Below, in pieces: positions 1 to 6,129 of a stretch of DNA of 7,458 nucleotides. The DNA is from Hyphomicrobiales bacterium (GTDB taxonomy: Bacteria; Pseudomonadota; Alphaproteobacteria; Rhizobiales; Beijerinckiaceae): NCBI GenBank assembly GCA_003164825.1, contig PLUH01000325.1:4090-11547 (forward strand), written 5' to 3'. Each line of letters starts with the position of its first letter. Position 1 is the first letter of the stretch. The position numbers and the translations under genes were made by a program. The notes under the pieces are model-generated. The model saw only the letters and a program-made list of their open reading frames with translations, was not told where the DNA came from and did no database searches.

Positions 1-94
1 TGGGTCCGGAGAGAGACGCCAAAGCCGAAGTCAAACTCTGGCTCGGCGCCGGCCCGCGATCTGTCTCGCCACAATTTCGGAACAACAAGAAAGG

Positions 95-137
95 CTGGGC
101 GGCCCGAACGCGGCAGCACTCGGACCGCCCAGTTTTT
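95..137 (+). terminator. Strong rho-independent terminator
   Basis: The arms CTGGGCGGCCCGA (95-107) and TCGGACCGCCCAG (120-132) pair at 12 of 13 positions, with a single C-A mismatch, around a 12-nt loop. A run of five T follows immediately (133-137). This is the classic intrinsic terminator form for rightward transcription. On the minus strand the hairpin is followed by CCTTTCTTGTTGTT, which is T-rich though interrupted, so it might also work weakly leftwards. The gene it serves is not visible in the window. Confidence 0.85.
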
Positions 138-227
138 CTGGAAGCGACATTGTTGCCAGATGAACTTGCTGCAAGCCCTCCCGGCCGGTGCTAATCGCGT
201 CGCCTCCATAAGCGCCGCGTCACTCAG

Positions 228-252
228 CGGGTCGAAGGGGGTTCTCGACCCG
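228..252. repeat. 8-bp perfect inverted repeat
   Basis: CGGGTCGA (228-235) and TCGACCCG (245-252) are perfect inverted copies separated by 9 nt. No T tract follows on either side, so it is not a typical terminator. It could be an RNA hairpin or a protein-binding dyad; no known element is recognised. Confidence 0.4.
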
Positions 253-740
253 AAGGCCCAGGTTCACGCCCGTCGCGGCGTCACGCACTAATCATAATTC
301 TTAACGAACATCAAGAAAAATATAGCCTTCCCGATGTCACCAAAACTTCATCCACAGGAACCGCTTCGGCCGCCGCAGCCCCGTTAATTTGTGCGCCGCA
401 AGGCATCCATCACTATCGCGTCACTCCAACAACACGCCAGTTGTTTACGATGTTCGCGCAAGCCGTTCAAATCGCTGGCTGTTCGGAACGAACGGCGCCG
501 CCGCGGGCTCGGATGGGCGCTGCGGTGGTCCGAGGCAGACCTTCGGAATCGCCGGCGGCGTCGGGGCCGCAGCCGCGGGGGCCGGTCTGGTCGGGGTGGT
601 CGCCGACGGCGCGGTGGCCGCAGTGGCGACGGCTCCTGGCGCTCCACTTGGCGGCGCTCGCTGTCGCTGCCGTTACCGCGACTGGCGCCGCCATGTTCAC
701 TTCCATTGGCGCCGAGCGTGGTCCGAGGGGCCGGCCGCCG

Positions 741-1160
741 TCATTCGCCGATCAGATGCACGGCGATTTCCCGCGCGTGGGGCGTCCGCCGATGCTCGAA
801 AAGATAGATTCCCTGCCAGGTTCCCAAAGCGAGCCGGCCGTCCCTGACCGGAATGGCCAGCTGCAAGCCGGTCAGCGCGGTGCGGACGTGGGCGGGCATG
901 TCGTCGCCGCCTTCGTCTGCGTGGCGGTATCGCCCCGCCTCCTCGGGCGCCAAGCGGTCGAAGAACGCCTCGAGATCGACGCGAACCTCTCGGGACGCGT
1001 TCTCCTGAATGAGCAAACCGGCCGAGGTGTGCCGGCAGAACAAGGTCAGGAGCCCGGTCCGCACGCCGTGGGGCCTCAGCCAGGCGACGACCTCGGGCGT
1101 AATCTCGACCAGCCCGCGGCCAGGGGTCGGAATTCGAACGATGTCGACGAATTGACGCAT
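741..1160 (-). CDS. yjbQ: YjbQ / UPF0047 family protein
   Basis: A 139-residue protein, the normal length for the YjbQ (UPF0047) family, which is small, cytosolic and near-universal. Family members have been credited with weak thiamine-phosphate synthase activity, but the physiological role is unsettled. The family signature is intact: Cys-Arg-His-Thr-Ser-Ala-Gly at 42-48, Gln-Glu-Asn at 52-54, Tyr-Arg-His at 78-80, Asp-Asp-Met-Pro-Ala-His at 86-91, Gly-Thr-Trp-Gln-Gly at 113-117 and Glu-His-Arg at 122-124. The conserved histidines line the presumed ligand site. The ATG at 1160 is chosen because MRQFVDIVRIPT matches the usual beginning and length. An in-frame TTG at 1238 would add 26 Ala-rich residues and has no ribosome binding site. 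The chosen ATG also lacks a clear Shine-Dalgarno, so expression may depend on the upstream permease gene, which ends 114 nt before it in the same direction. Confidence 0.92.
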   Translation of the reverse strand: MRQFVDIVRIPTPGRGLVEITPEVVAWLRPHGVRTGLLTLFCRHTSAGLLIQENASREVRVDLEAFFDRLAPEEAGRYRHADEGGDDMPAHVRTALTGLQLAIPVRDGRLALGTWQGIYLFEHRRTPHAREIAVHLIGE

Positions 1161-1174
1161 GTCGATTTTCGCTA

Positions 1175-1204
1175 CCGCTGCTGAAACGGCGATCGCCGCA
1201 GCGG
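1175..1204 (-). repeat. Nested palindromes before yjbQ
   Basis: CCGCTG (1175-1180) and CAGCGG (1199-1204) are inverted copies enclosing a perfect 12-bp palindrome, CGGCGATCGCCG (1187-1198). The structure lies 14-44 nt upstream of the chosen yjbQ start, in the gap between the permease and yjbQ. It could be a leader hairpin or an operator. It would be coding if the TTG at 1238 were the true start. No T tract follows, so it is not an obvious terminator. Confidence 0.35.
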
Positions 1205-1274
1205 ACGCCTCGATGACCTTCGCGCCGCTGAAGCCCAAGCGCGCACTGCGGAGATAGCCCGACGCCAGAGCGAT

Positions 1275-2357
1275 TCAGGGCTCCTCGTCACCGTATAGCC
1301 GCTGTTTGAGGATCAGGGCCACCATCAGGATCGGCGACGAAAGGAATGCTCCCATCGGTCCCCAAAGCCAGGTCCAGAAGGCGAGCGACAGCAGGACCGC
1401 GAGCGCGTTGAGCTCCAAATGACGTCCGATGATGGTCGGCGTCACGAACTGCCCCTCGACGACGATCAGCACGCCGAAGCCGGCCCCCGGGAGCAGGCCG
1501 AGAGCGAAGGTCGGGGCAGTGACGACCCCGACCAGGAGGAGAACCACGAAAGTCACGATCGGCCCGATGATCGGGATGAAATTCAGCGCCGCCGCCAGGG
1601 CGCCGAATCCAATCGCGTTCGGGGTTCCGGTCAGGGCGCAAATAACACCGGTCAGCGCCCCGACGCCCACGTTGATCAGCGTCACGATCAAGAGATAGTT
1701 CGCCAACCCGGACTCGATCTCGTTGAGGATCTTGAGCACCGTCAGTCGCGAATCGCGGCTCGCGAACGTCATGACCAGGGCGCGGCGCAAGTCCGGCCAT
1801 GCGCCAATGAAGAGAAGGAGCACGACGAGAAAGAACAAAAACCCGGTGATCGGCGGCAATAGAATGGAGATCGTCCATGGCGCCCAGGAAATCCCGGGTA
1901 AAGGCAGCGCGATGGCGTCGCCGTTTGGAGTCTCAGTCACCGTAGAAGTAACGCGCCGCCAAGTCTGGACCAGGCCATCGAATACGTGCAGCTTTTCTTT
2001 CAATGACGCGACGATGCCCGGCAACCCGCTCGTCAACTCGGATACCCGCGGGAAGATCAACAGGATCACAAAAACAATGATCAAGGTGACGCCGGCCACC
2101 AGCAGCACGGCGGCGAGCGGGCGCGGAACGCGCAACGCCTCGAGTCGTCGGGCCGCAGGCCCCAACATGATTCCGACGACGAAAGCCGCCCCGACCGGCA
2201 GCATGATCTCGCGCGCGACATAGAGGACGAAGCCGGCAGCAACCGTCGCCAGGATCGCCAACGACCACGTCGAAATCTGCCGAAGCGGATCCATGACACG
2301 CAGATCGGGAATCTCTTCTATCGGCGCGATCGCTTGCGGACGCCGGCCTTCGTGCAC
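1275..2357 (-). CDS. AI-2E family transporter (UPF0118)
   Basis: A polytopic inner-membrane protein of the AI-2E transporter (PerM/TqsA, PF01594) family. Members have been linked to export of small molecules or to Na+/H+ exchange; the substrate cannot be told from sequence. With the GTG start it has 360 residues, in the usual 340-370 range. Hydrophobic segments fall near residues 29-66, 80-102, 162-184, 217-242, 249-276, 280-301 and 317-350. The family motif Asn-Phe-Ile-Pro-Ile-Ile-Gly-Pro is at about 259-266, and the typical Glu-Gly-Gln-Phe-Val-Thr-Pro and Trp-Leu-Trp-Gly segments follow. The GTG at 2357 is preferred because GGAGG lies exactly 5 nt before it and a promoter-like element lies just upstream. 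An in-frame ATG at 2471 (398 residues, weaker AAGG 10 nt before) adds a hydrophilic, lower-GC3 stretch, and an ATG at 2294 has no binding site. The family call is firm; the start is inferred. yjbQ follows 114 nt downstream in the same direction. Confidence 0.92.
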   Translation of the reverse strand: MHEGRRPQAIAPIEEIPDLRVMDPLRQISTWSLAILATVAAGFVLYVAREIMLPVGAAFVVGIMLGPAARRLEALRVPRPLAAVLLVAGVTLIIVFVILLIFPRVSELTSGLPGIVASLKEKLHVFDGLVQTWRRVTSTVTETPNGDAIALPLPGISWAPWTISILLPPITGFLFFLVVLLLFIGAWPDLRRALVMTFASRDSRLTVLKILNEIESGLANYLLIVTLINVGVGALTGVICALTGTPNAIGFGALAAALNFIPIIGPIVTFVVLLLVGVVTAPTFALGLLPGAGFGVLIVVEGQFVTPTIIGRHLELNALAVLLSLAFWTWLWGPMGAFLSSPILMVALILKQRLYGDEEP

Positions 2358-2367
2358 CGATGCCTCC
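2358..2367 (-). promoter_or_regulatory. Ribosome binding site of the permease
   Basis: On the minus strand a G-rich run ends in GGAGG (2367-2363), followed by CATCG and then GTG (2357-2355). This is a full-strength Shine-Dalgarno at 5-nt spacing and is the main reason for choosing GTG 2357 over the ATG codons at 2471 and 2294. Confidence 0.6.
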
Positions 2368-2404
2368 CCCCGCCGCACCGGTCGCGACCCCAACCCAAAC
2401 CAGA

Positions 2405-2430
2405 AACGCGGCTCCAGCGCAAAACGTTCC
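2405..2430 (-). promoter_or_regulatory. Candidate EcfG-type stress promoter
   Basis: Read on the minus strand, GGAAC (2430-2426) and CGTT (2408-2405) are separated by exactly 17 nt. This fits the consensus recognised by EcfG/RpoE2 general stress sigma factors of alphaproteobacteria, GGAAC-N16-17-CGTT. Transcription would begin near 2396, leaving about 40 nt before the GTG at 2357. The match is seen directly; its use by EcfG is inferred. A chance match of this quality somewhere in a window this long is roughly a one-in-ten event, so position matters. If translation started at 2471 the element would lie inside the coding region. Confidence 0.5.
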
Positions 2431-2524
2431 GACCGATCCGAGGCATTTTCGTCCGCCATCGCACCCGCCATTGCAACGGCGCCTTGTAATCCCGTCGAGT
2501 TTGGCGCCTGGCCGGACCTGGATC

Positions 2525-2558
2525 ATGCCCGCGTTGACCGGCTTCGAACCACGGGCAT
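2525..2558. repeat. Dyad in the divergent control region
   Basis: ATGCCCG (2525-2531) and CGGGCAT (2552-2558) are perfect 7-bp inverted copies with a 20-nt spacer. The dyad lies between the leftward permease promoter candidate and the rightward ku1 promoter. It could bind a dimeric regulator acting on one or both; no known operator is recognised. Confidence 0.3.
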
Positions 2559-2616
2559 CAGCTCCAGGGCGATGAAAGCGCCTCACGCAGTCGCGCTCAC
2601 CCGATCGGAGCAAAGT

Positions 2617-2645
2617 TTGACCACCCGGCGTTGGAGGGGTTTAAT
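2617..2645 (+). promoter_or_regulatory. Sigma-70 promoter of ku1-ligD
   Basis: TTGACC (2617-2622, five of six matches to TTGACA) is followed after exactly 17 nt by TTTAAT (2640-2645, five of six matches to TATAAT). Transcription would start near 2652, giving a leader of about 37 nt before the TTG start of ku1. The promoter lies downstream of the in-frame ATG at 2572, which argues against that codon as the ku1 start. It resembles a housekeeping promoter rather than an EcfG or LexA-controlled one; no GTTC-N7-GTTC SOS box was seen nearby. Confidence 0.65.
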
Positions 2646-2651
2646 CGTCGG

Positions 2652-2663
2652 CGGCTCGAGCCG
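2652..2663. promoter_or_regulatory. 12-bp palindrome at ku1 transcription start
   Basis: CGGCTCGAGCCG is a perfect 12-bp palindrome placed where transcription from the promoter at 2617-2645 should begin. This is a standard location for a repressor operator; as RNA it could form a short four-pair hairpin. No regulator is identified. Confidence 0.4.
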
Positions 2664-2672
2664 ATCGTGGAA

Positions 2673-2691
2673 CCTCGCGAGGTGGAGATTG
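2673..2691 (+). promoter_or_regulatory. Ribosome binding site and TTG start of ku1
   Basis: GAGG (2679-2682) lies 6 nt before TTG (2689-2691), with a second purine-rich GGAG between them. The Shine-Dalgarno forms the right half of a perfect 10-bp palindrome, CCTCGCGAGG (2673-2682), so the complementary CCTC could mask it in the mRNA. The site decides the start codon, because the residues after TTG match the usual Ku N-terminus. Confidence 0.65.
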
Positions 2692-3558
2692 CCGCCGAGA
2701 GCAAGCTGGAAAGGTTTCCTCAAGATCGCGGAGGTGACCTGTCCGGTCGCCCTCTACGCCGCCGCCTCGACGACCGACCGGGTCGCCCTGCATACGATCA
2801 ATCGACCGACCGGCAACCGGATTCGGCGCCAGTTCGTCGACGCCGGGACCGGCGAGACGGTCGAGCGCGACGATCAGGTCAAGGGCTACGAAGTCGGGAA
2901 GGATGAATACATTTCCGTCGAGCCGGACGAAATCGCGGCAGTCATTCCGCACGGCGACAAGACGCTCACGGTCTCGGCGTTTATCGATCTTGCCGGCGTC
3001 GACGACCTCTATCTCGACAAACCCTATTGCCTTGCGCCCTCGGACCGCAGCGCCGACGAGACGTTCGCGCTTGTGCGCGAGGGCATGCGCGCAGCCAAGG
3101 CGGCGGCGGTCGCCCAGGCGGTGCTGTTCCGGCGCGTCCGAACGCTTCTCATTCGCCCTTTTGACAACGGTCTCGCCGCCACGACGCTGAACTTCGACTA
3201 CGAGGTGCGGCCGGCCGAGCAGGTATTCTCGGCAGTCCCGGCCAAGAAGATCACCGGCGAGATGCTCGATCTCGCCATTCACATCATCAAGACCAAGCAG
3301 GGCAAATTCGATCCGCACGCGTTCCACGATCGCTACGAAGGCGCGCTGACGGAGCTCGTCAAGCTTAAGGTCGCGGGAAAGCCGATCCCGAAGCCGACCA
3401 CGGCGCCGAGCGAAGCGACCGTCACCCTGATCCAGGCGTTACGCGACAGCGCCGTCGCCAGCGGCCGGCCGAGCGCCAAATCGCCCGCCAAAAAGAGGAC
3501 GGGCCGGCGCGGCGCGGCGAAAGCAAAGCCCGCCGCGCCGCGACGCAAGGCAGGCTGA
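2689..3558 (+). CDS. ku: Ku protein (NHEJ), first paralogue
   Basis: A 289-residue bacterial Ku. Ku forms a homodimeric ring that threads onto broken double-stranded DNA ends, protects them and recruits LigD. The N-terminus, PPRASWKGFLKIAEVTCPVA, and the segment His-Thr-Ile-Asn-Arg-Pro-Thr-Gly-Asn-Arg at about 35-44 are family hallmarks. They are followed by the Val-Lys-Gly-Tyr segment at 64-67, the Arg-Pro-Phe-Asp-Asn-Gly segment at about 156-161 and the Phe-Asp-Pro-His...Tyr-Glu-Gly-Ala-Leu helix at about 207-220. A Leu-Ile-Gln-Ala-Leu-Arg-Asp-Ser motif (about 247-254) precedes a Lys/Arg/Ala/Pro-rich basic tail (about 258-289) likely to bind DNA. TTG is the start because of the Shine-Dalgarno, the homology and a promoter lying downstream of the alternative ATG at 2572. 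The stop is 3 nt before ligD, so the two are probably translationally coupled. Confidence 0.95.
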   Translation: MPPRASWKGFLKIAEVTCPVALYAAASTTDRVALHTINRPTGNRIRRQFVDAGTGETVERDDQVKGYEVGKDEYISVEPDEIAAVIPHGDKTLTVSAFIDLAGVDDLYLDKPYCLAPSDRSADETFALVREGMRAAKAAAVAQAVLFRRVRTLLIRPFDNGLAATTLNFDYEVRPAEQVFSAVPAKKITGEMLDLAIHIIKTKQGKFDPHAFHDRYEGALTELVKLKVAGKPIPKPTTAPSEATVTLIQALRDSAVASGRPSAKSPAKKRTGRRGAAKAKPAAPRRKAG

Positions 3559-3561
3559 CGG

Positions 3562-6105
3562 ATGGCGCTCGAAGCCTATCGACGCAAGCGCAACTTCAAG
3601 GCGACCGCCGAGCCGAAGGGGCGTGAGCCGGTTGAGAGCAGCAACATCTTCGTCGTTCAGAAGCACGACGCCACCCGGCTGCATTATGATTTTCGCCTCG
3701 CGCTCGACGGCGTGCTCAAGAGCTGGGCGGTGACCCGCGGCCCGAGCCTGGTCCCGGGCGAGAAGCGTCTCGCGGTCGCGGTCGAGGACCACCCGCTGGA
3801 ATATTCCGATTTCGAAGGAACGATCGCCGAGGGCGAATATGGCGGCGGCTCGGTCATCGTCTGGGATCGGGGCGCATGGTCGCCGATCGGCGACCCGTAC
3901 CGAGGCTTGAAGAAGGGCCATCTCGAGTTCGAGCTTCATGGCCAGAAACTCAACGGTCGCTGGCATCTGGTCAGGATGCGCGCCAAGCCGCGCGAGAAGC
4001 GGGAGAATTGGCTCCTGATCAAGGGCGACGACGAGTTCGCCCGCTCCGCCGGAGACCCCGATATCCTCGAGGAGCGGCCGGAGTCGGTCAAGACCGGACG
4101 GTCGATCGATGAGGTCGCTGGCGAACCCCCCGGATGGTCGTCAAAAACCGGAAAGATCGACCAATCCGGCGCCGCCGGCGCCGCCCTCAAGCCGAACGCC
4201 GCCGCGTTGAAGCCCACGGCGGCGGATCCGTCCGAAGTCGAGGGCGCGGTCAAGGCTTCCATGCCCGGGTTCGTCGAGCCGATGCTGGCGGCGCTGGCGA
4301 AATCGCCTCCCGGCGGCGAGCGGTGGCTGCATGAGATCAAGTTCGACGGCTATCGGCTTCAGGCGCGGATCGAAGACGGCCGGGTGACCTTATCGACCCG
4401 GGCCGGGCTCGATTGGACGGAGAAATTCGCCGGCGCCGTTCCGGAGGCGCTTCGCGTCCTGCCCCTGCGCAACGCCTTGCTCGATGGCGAACTGGTGGTC
4501 GAGAACAAAAGCGGCGTCTCCGAGTTCTCGCTCCTGCAGGCAGACCTCAGCGAGGGACGTCACGACCGGTTCGTCTACTACGCGTTCGATTGCCTCTATC
4601 TCGACGGATACGACCTGCGCGAAGCGACGCTGGTCCGGCGCAAGGAGCGGCTCAGCGGCCTGGTTGGAACCGGCGGCGGCGCCGTCCGCTTCAGCACCCA
4701 CTTCGAGGAGGACGGCCGGCTGGTGCTGCAGCGCGCCTGCGCGCTCAGTCTTGAAGGCATTATCTCAAAACTCAGCCAGTCCACCTATTCCTCCGGCCGC
4801 GGCAAGAGTTGGATCAAGTGCAAATGCTCGGCCCGCCAGGAGGTTGTCATCGCCGGCTATGTCCCGTCGACGACCGGGCGCAAGGCGATCGGCTCGCTGG
4901 TCCTCGGCGTCTACGACGGGGAGGCGCTGCGCTACGTCGGGCGCGTCGGGACCGGTTTTTCCTCGGACGTCGCCGCGGCGCTCTACGCGCGGCTCGAGGC
5001 TATGCGCGCTCCCTCGAGTCCGTTCCCCGTCCGCCTCGGCGCCAACGAGGCCCGTGGCGTTCGCTTCGTTCGGCCGGAGCTGGTGGCGGAAGTCGATTTC
5101 CGCGGCTGGACCGCCGACGGCCTGGTGCGCCAAGCGTCCTTTCAAGGCTTGCGCGACGACAAGCCGGCGAACGAGATTGTCCGCGAGTCGACCATGCCCA
5201 CAAACGCCGCGTCTGAACGTCCGACGAGCAGCGTCACGCTGACCCATCCCGATCGCATCTATTGGCCCGACGCCGGCGTCACCAAGCAGGGCCTGGCCGA
5301 CTATTACGCCGAGGCCTGGCCGTTGATAAAACCCTTCATCGCGGGCCGGGCGCTGGCGCTGGTCCGCTGCCCGGATGGGATCGGCGGACAGACCTTCTTC
5401 CAGAAGCACGCCTGGAAAGGAATCAACCGCAACATCGTCCTCGTCAAAGACCCGGCGGAGCCGGAAGCGCTGATCAGCATTCGCGACTTCGACGGCCTGA
5501 TGGCGCTTGTGCAGTCGGCGGCGCTCGAAATCCATCCCTGGGGGTCGACCGTCACCGACTGGGAGCGGCCGGACATGATCGTGATGGACCTCGACCCGGG
5601 CGAGGACGTGGCCTGGACGTCGGTCATCGCCGCGGCGGAAGAAGTTCGCTCCCGACTCACGAGCGCCGGCCTCGCCGCCTTCGTCAAGACCTCGGGCGGC
5701 AAGGGACTACACGTCGTTTCGCCGGTGAAGCCGAAGGCCGAGTGGCCGGCCGCCAAAGCGTTCGCCAAGTCGATCGCCGACTCGATGGCCGCCGACAGCC
5801 CCGAGCGCTACGTGTCGACGATCCCGAAGGCGCGGCGGCACGGCAAGATCCTGATCGATTATCTGCGCAACCAGCGCGGCATGACCGCCGTCGCGCCCTA
5901 CTCCACCCGCTCTCGTCCGGGCGCGCCGGTCTCCATGCCGCTCGGCTGGGACGAGCTCGCGCCCGAAATCGGGCCCGCCTATTTCACCGTCCGCAACGCC
6001 CCGACCCGGCTCGCCTCGCTTGCCGCCGATCCGTGGGCCGATTTCCGCGCCGCCGCGGCCCCGATCGAGGCGCGGAAGCCGGGGAAGCCGGGCCGCAAGC
6101 GCTGA
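3562..6105 (+). CDS. ligD: LigD, three-domain NHEJ DNA ligase
   Basis: An 847-residue LigD that processes, fills and seals double-strand breaks with Ku. The domain order is phosphoesterase (about 1-185), ATP-dependent ligase (about 235-540), then primase-type polymerase (about 556-840), as in Pseudomonas and unlike mycobacteria. The phosphoesterase residues are intact: His35, His41, Asp43, Arg45, His77 and Tyr81. The ligase has Lys260 in Lys-Phe-Asp-Gly-Tyr-Arg (AMP-accepting), Glu310 in Leu-Asp-Gly-Glu-Leu, Glu-Gly-Ile-Ile-Ser-Lys at 398-403 and Trp-Ile-Lys-Cys-Lys at 417-421, followed by an OB-fold. The polymerase keeps the metal-binding Asp676 and Asp678 (Asp-Leu-Asp) and Asp766, plus Ser-Gly-Gly-Lys-Gly-Leu-His at 711-717. 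The linkers at about 186-232 (Ala/Lys/Pro-rich, with an Ala-Ala-Leu-Lys-Pro repeat) and about 541-556 look flexible. It is full length with no lesion. The ATG lies 3 nt after the ku1 stop. Confidence 0.98.
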   Translation: MALEAYRRKRNFKATAEPKGREPVESSNIFVVQKHDATRLHYDFRLALDGVLKSWAVTRGPSLVPGEKRLAVAVEDHPLEYSDFEGTIAEGEYGGGSVIVWDRGAWSPIGDPYRGLKKGHLEFELHGQKLNGRWHLVRMRAKPREKRENWLLIKGDDEFARSAGDPDILEERPESVKTGRSIDEVAGEPPGWSSKTGKIDQSGAAGAALKPNAAALKPTAADPSEVEGAVKASMPGFVEPMLAALAKSPPGGERWLHEIKFDGYRLQARIEDGRVTLSTRAGLDWTEKFAGAVPEALRVLPLRNALLDGELVVENKSGVSEFSLLQADLSEGRHDRFVYYAFDCLYLDGYDLREATLVRRKERLSGLVGTGGGAVRFSTHFEEDGRLVLQRACALSLEGIISKLSQSTYSSGRGKSWIKCKCSARQEVVIAGYVPSTTGRKAIGSLVLGVYDGEALRYVGRVGTGFSSDVAAALYARLEAMRAPSSPFPVRLGANEARGVRFVRPELVAEVDFRGWTADGLVRQASFQGLRDDKPANEIVRESTMPTNAASERPTSSVTLTHPDRIYWPDAGVTKQGLADYYAEAWPLIKPFIAGRALALVRCPDGIGGQTFFQKHAWKGINRNIVLVKDPAEPEALISIRDFDGLMALVQSAALEIHPWGSTVTDWERPDMIVMDLDPGEDVAWTSVIAAAEEVRSRLTSAGLAAFVKTSGGKGLHVVSPVKPKAEWPAAKAFAKSIADSMAADSPERYVSTIPKARRHGKILIDYLRNQRGMTAVAPYSTRSRPGAPVSMPLGWDELAPEIGPAYFTVRNAPTRLASLAADPWADFRAAAAPIEARKPGKPGRKR

Positions 6106-6107
6106 TC

Positions 6108-6129
6108 GGGCGCCTGCTCACGAGCGCCC
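6108..6129. terminator. Weak hairpin between ligD and ku2 ends
   Basis: GGGCGC (6108-6113) and GCGCCC (6124-6129) form a 6-bp stem with a 10-nt loop spanning the short gap between the two converging genes and the ku2 stop codon. It is followed rightwards by only CTTT and leftwards by no T tract, so it is at best a weak bidirectional terminator. Confidence 0.3.

Larger units (their letters stand above)
1..740. other. Stretch without a supportable gene
   Basis: About 740 bases lie left of yjbQ. Several frames stay open on both strands, but their translations are Arg/Pro/Gly/Ala-rich, show no recognisable domain, lack convincing ribosome binding sites and overlap one another, as expected from G+C-rich DNA. 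What can be seen is a strong hairpin terminator near the left edge, an 8-bp perfect inverted repeat at 228-252, an AT-rich patch at about 285-355 that contrasts with its surroundings, and a very G+C-rich tract at about 490-740. The terminator suggests that a gene ends at or just beyond the left edge and reads rightwards. A small unrecognised gene or RNA inside this stretch cannot be excluded. Confidence 0.55.

Noticed and set aside
1..209. Leftward open frame from ATG at 209 to the window edge
   Set aside because: It reads straight through the strong terminator hairpin, other frames are also open there, and no ribosome binding site precedes it.
348..356. DnaA-box-like sequence TCATCCACA
   Set aside because: It is a single imperfect copy with no cluster or unwinding element, so there is no support for an origin.
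357..385. Second EcfG-like element, GGAAC followed by CGTT
   Set aside because: The spacer is 20 nt, outside the 16-17 nt accepted for EcfG promoters, and no gene follows.
449..484. Spaced GTTC repeats resembling an alphaproteobacterial LexA box
   Set aside because: The spacings are 9 and 12 nt, not the required 7, and no damage-response gene follows directly.
384..706. Two overlapping leftward open frames after yjbQ
   Set aside because: Both lie in a very G+C-rich tract and give Arg/Pro-rich or Ala-rich translations with no domain or ribosome binding site; they look compositional.
441..1184. Rightward open frame of 247 codons overlapping yjbQ
   Set aside because: More than half is antisense to yjbQ, which has clear family motifs. 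The rest is Arg/Pro/Ala-rich, has no recognisable domain and no ribosome binding site.
2572..2688. N-terminal extension of ku1 from the ATG at 2572
   Set aside because: The extension contains the ku1 promoter, does not resemble Ku, and the TTG at 2689 has a good Shine-Dalgarno and the conserved Ku N-terminus.
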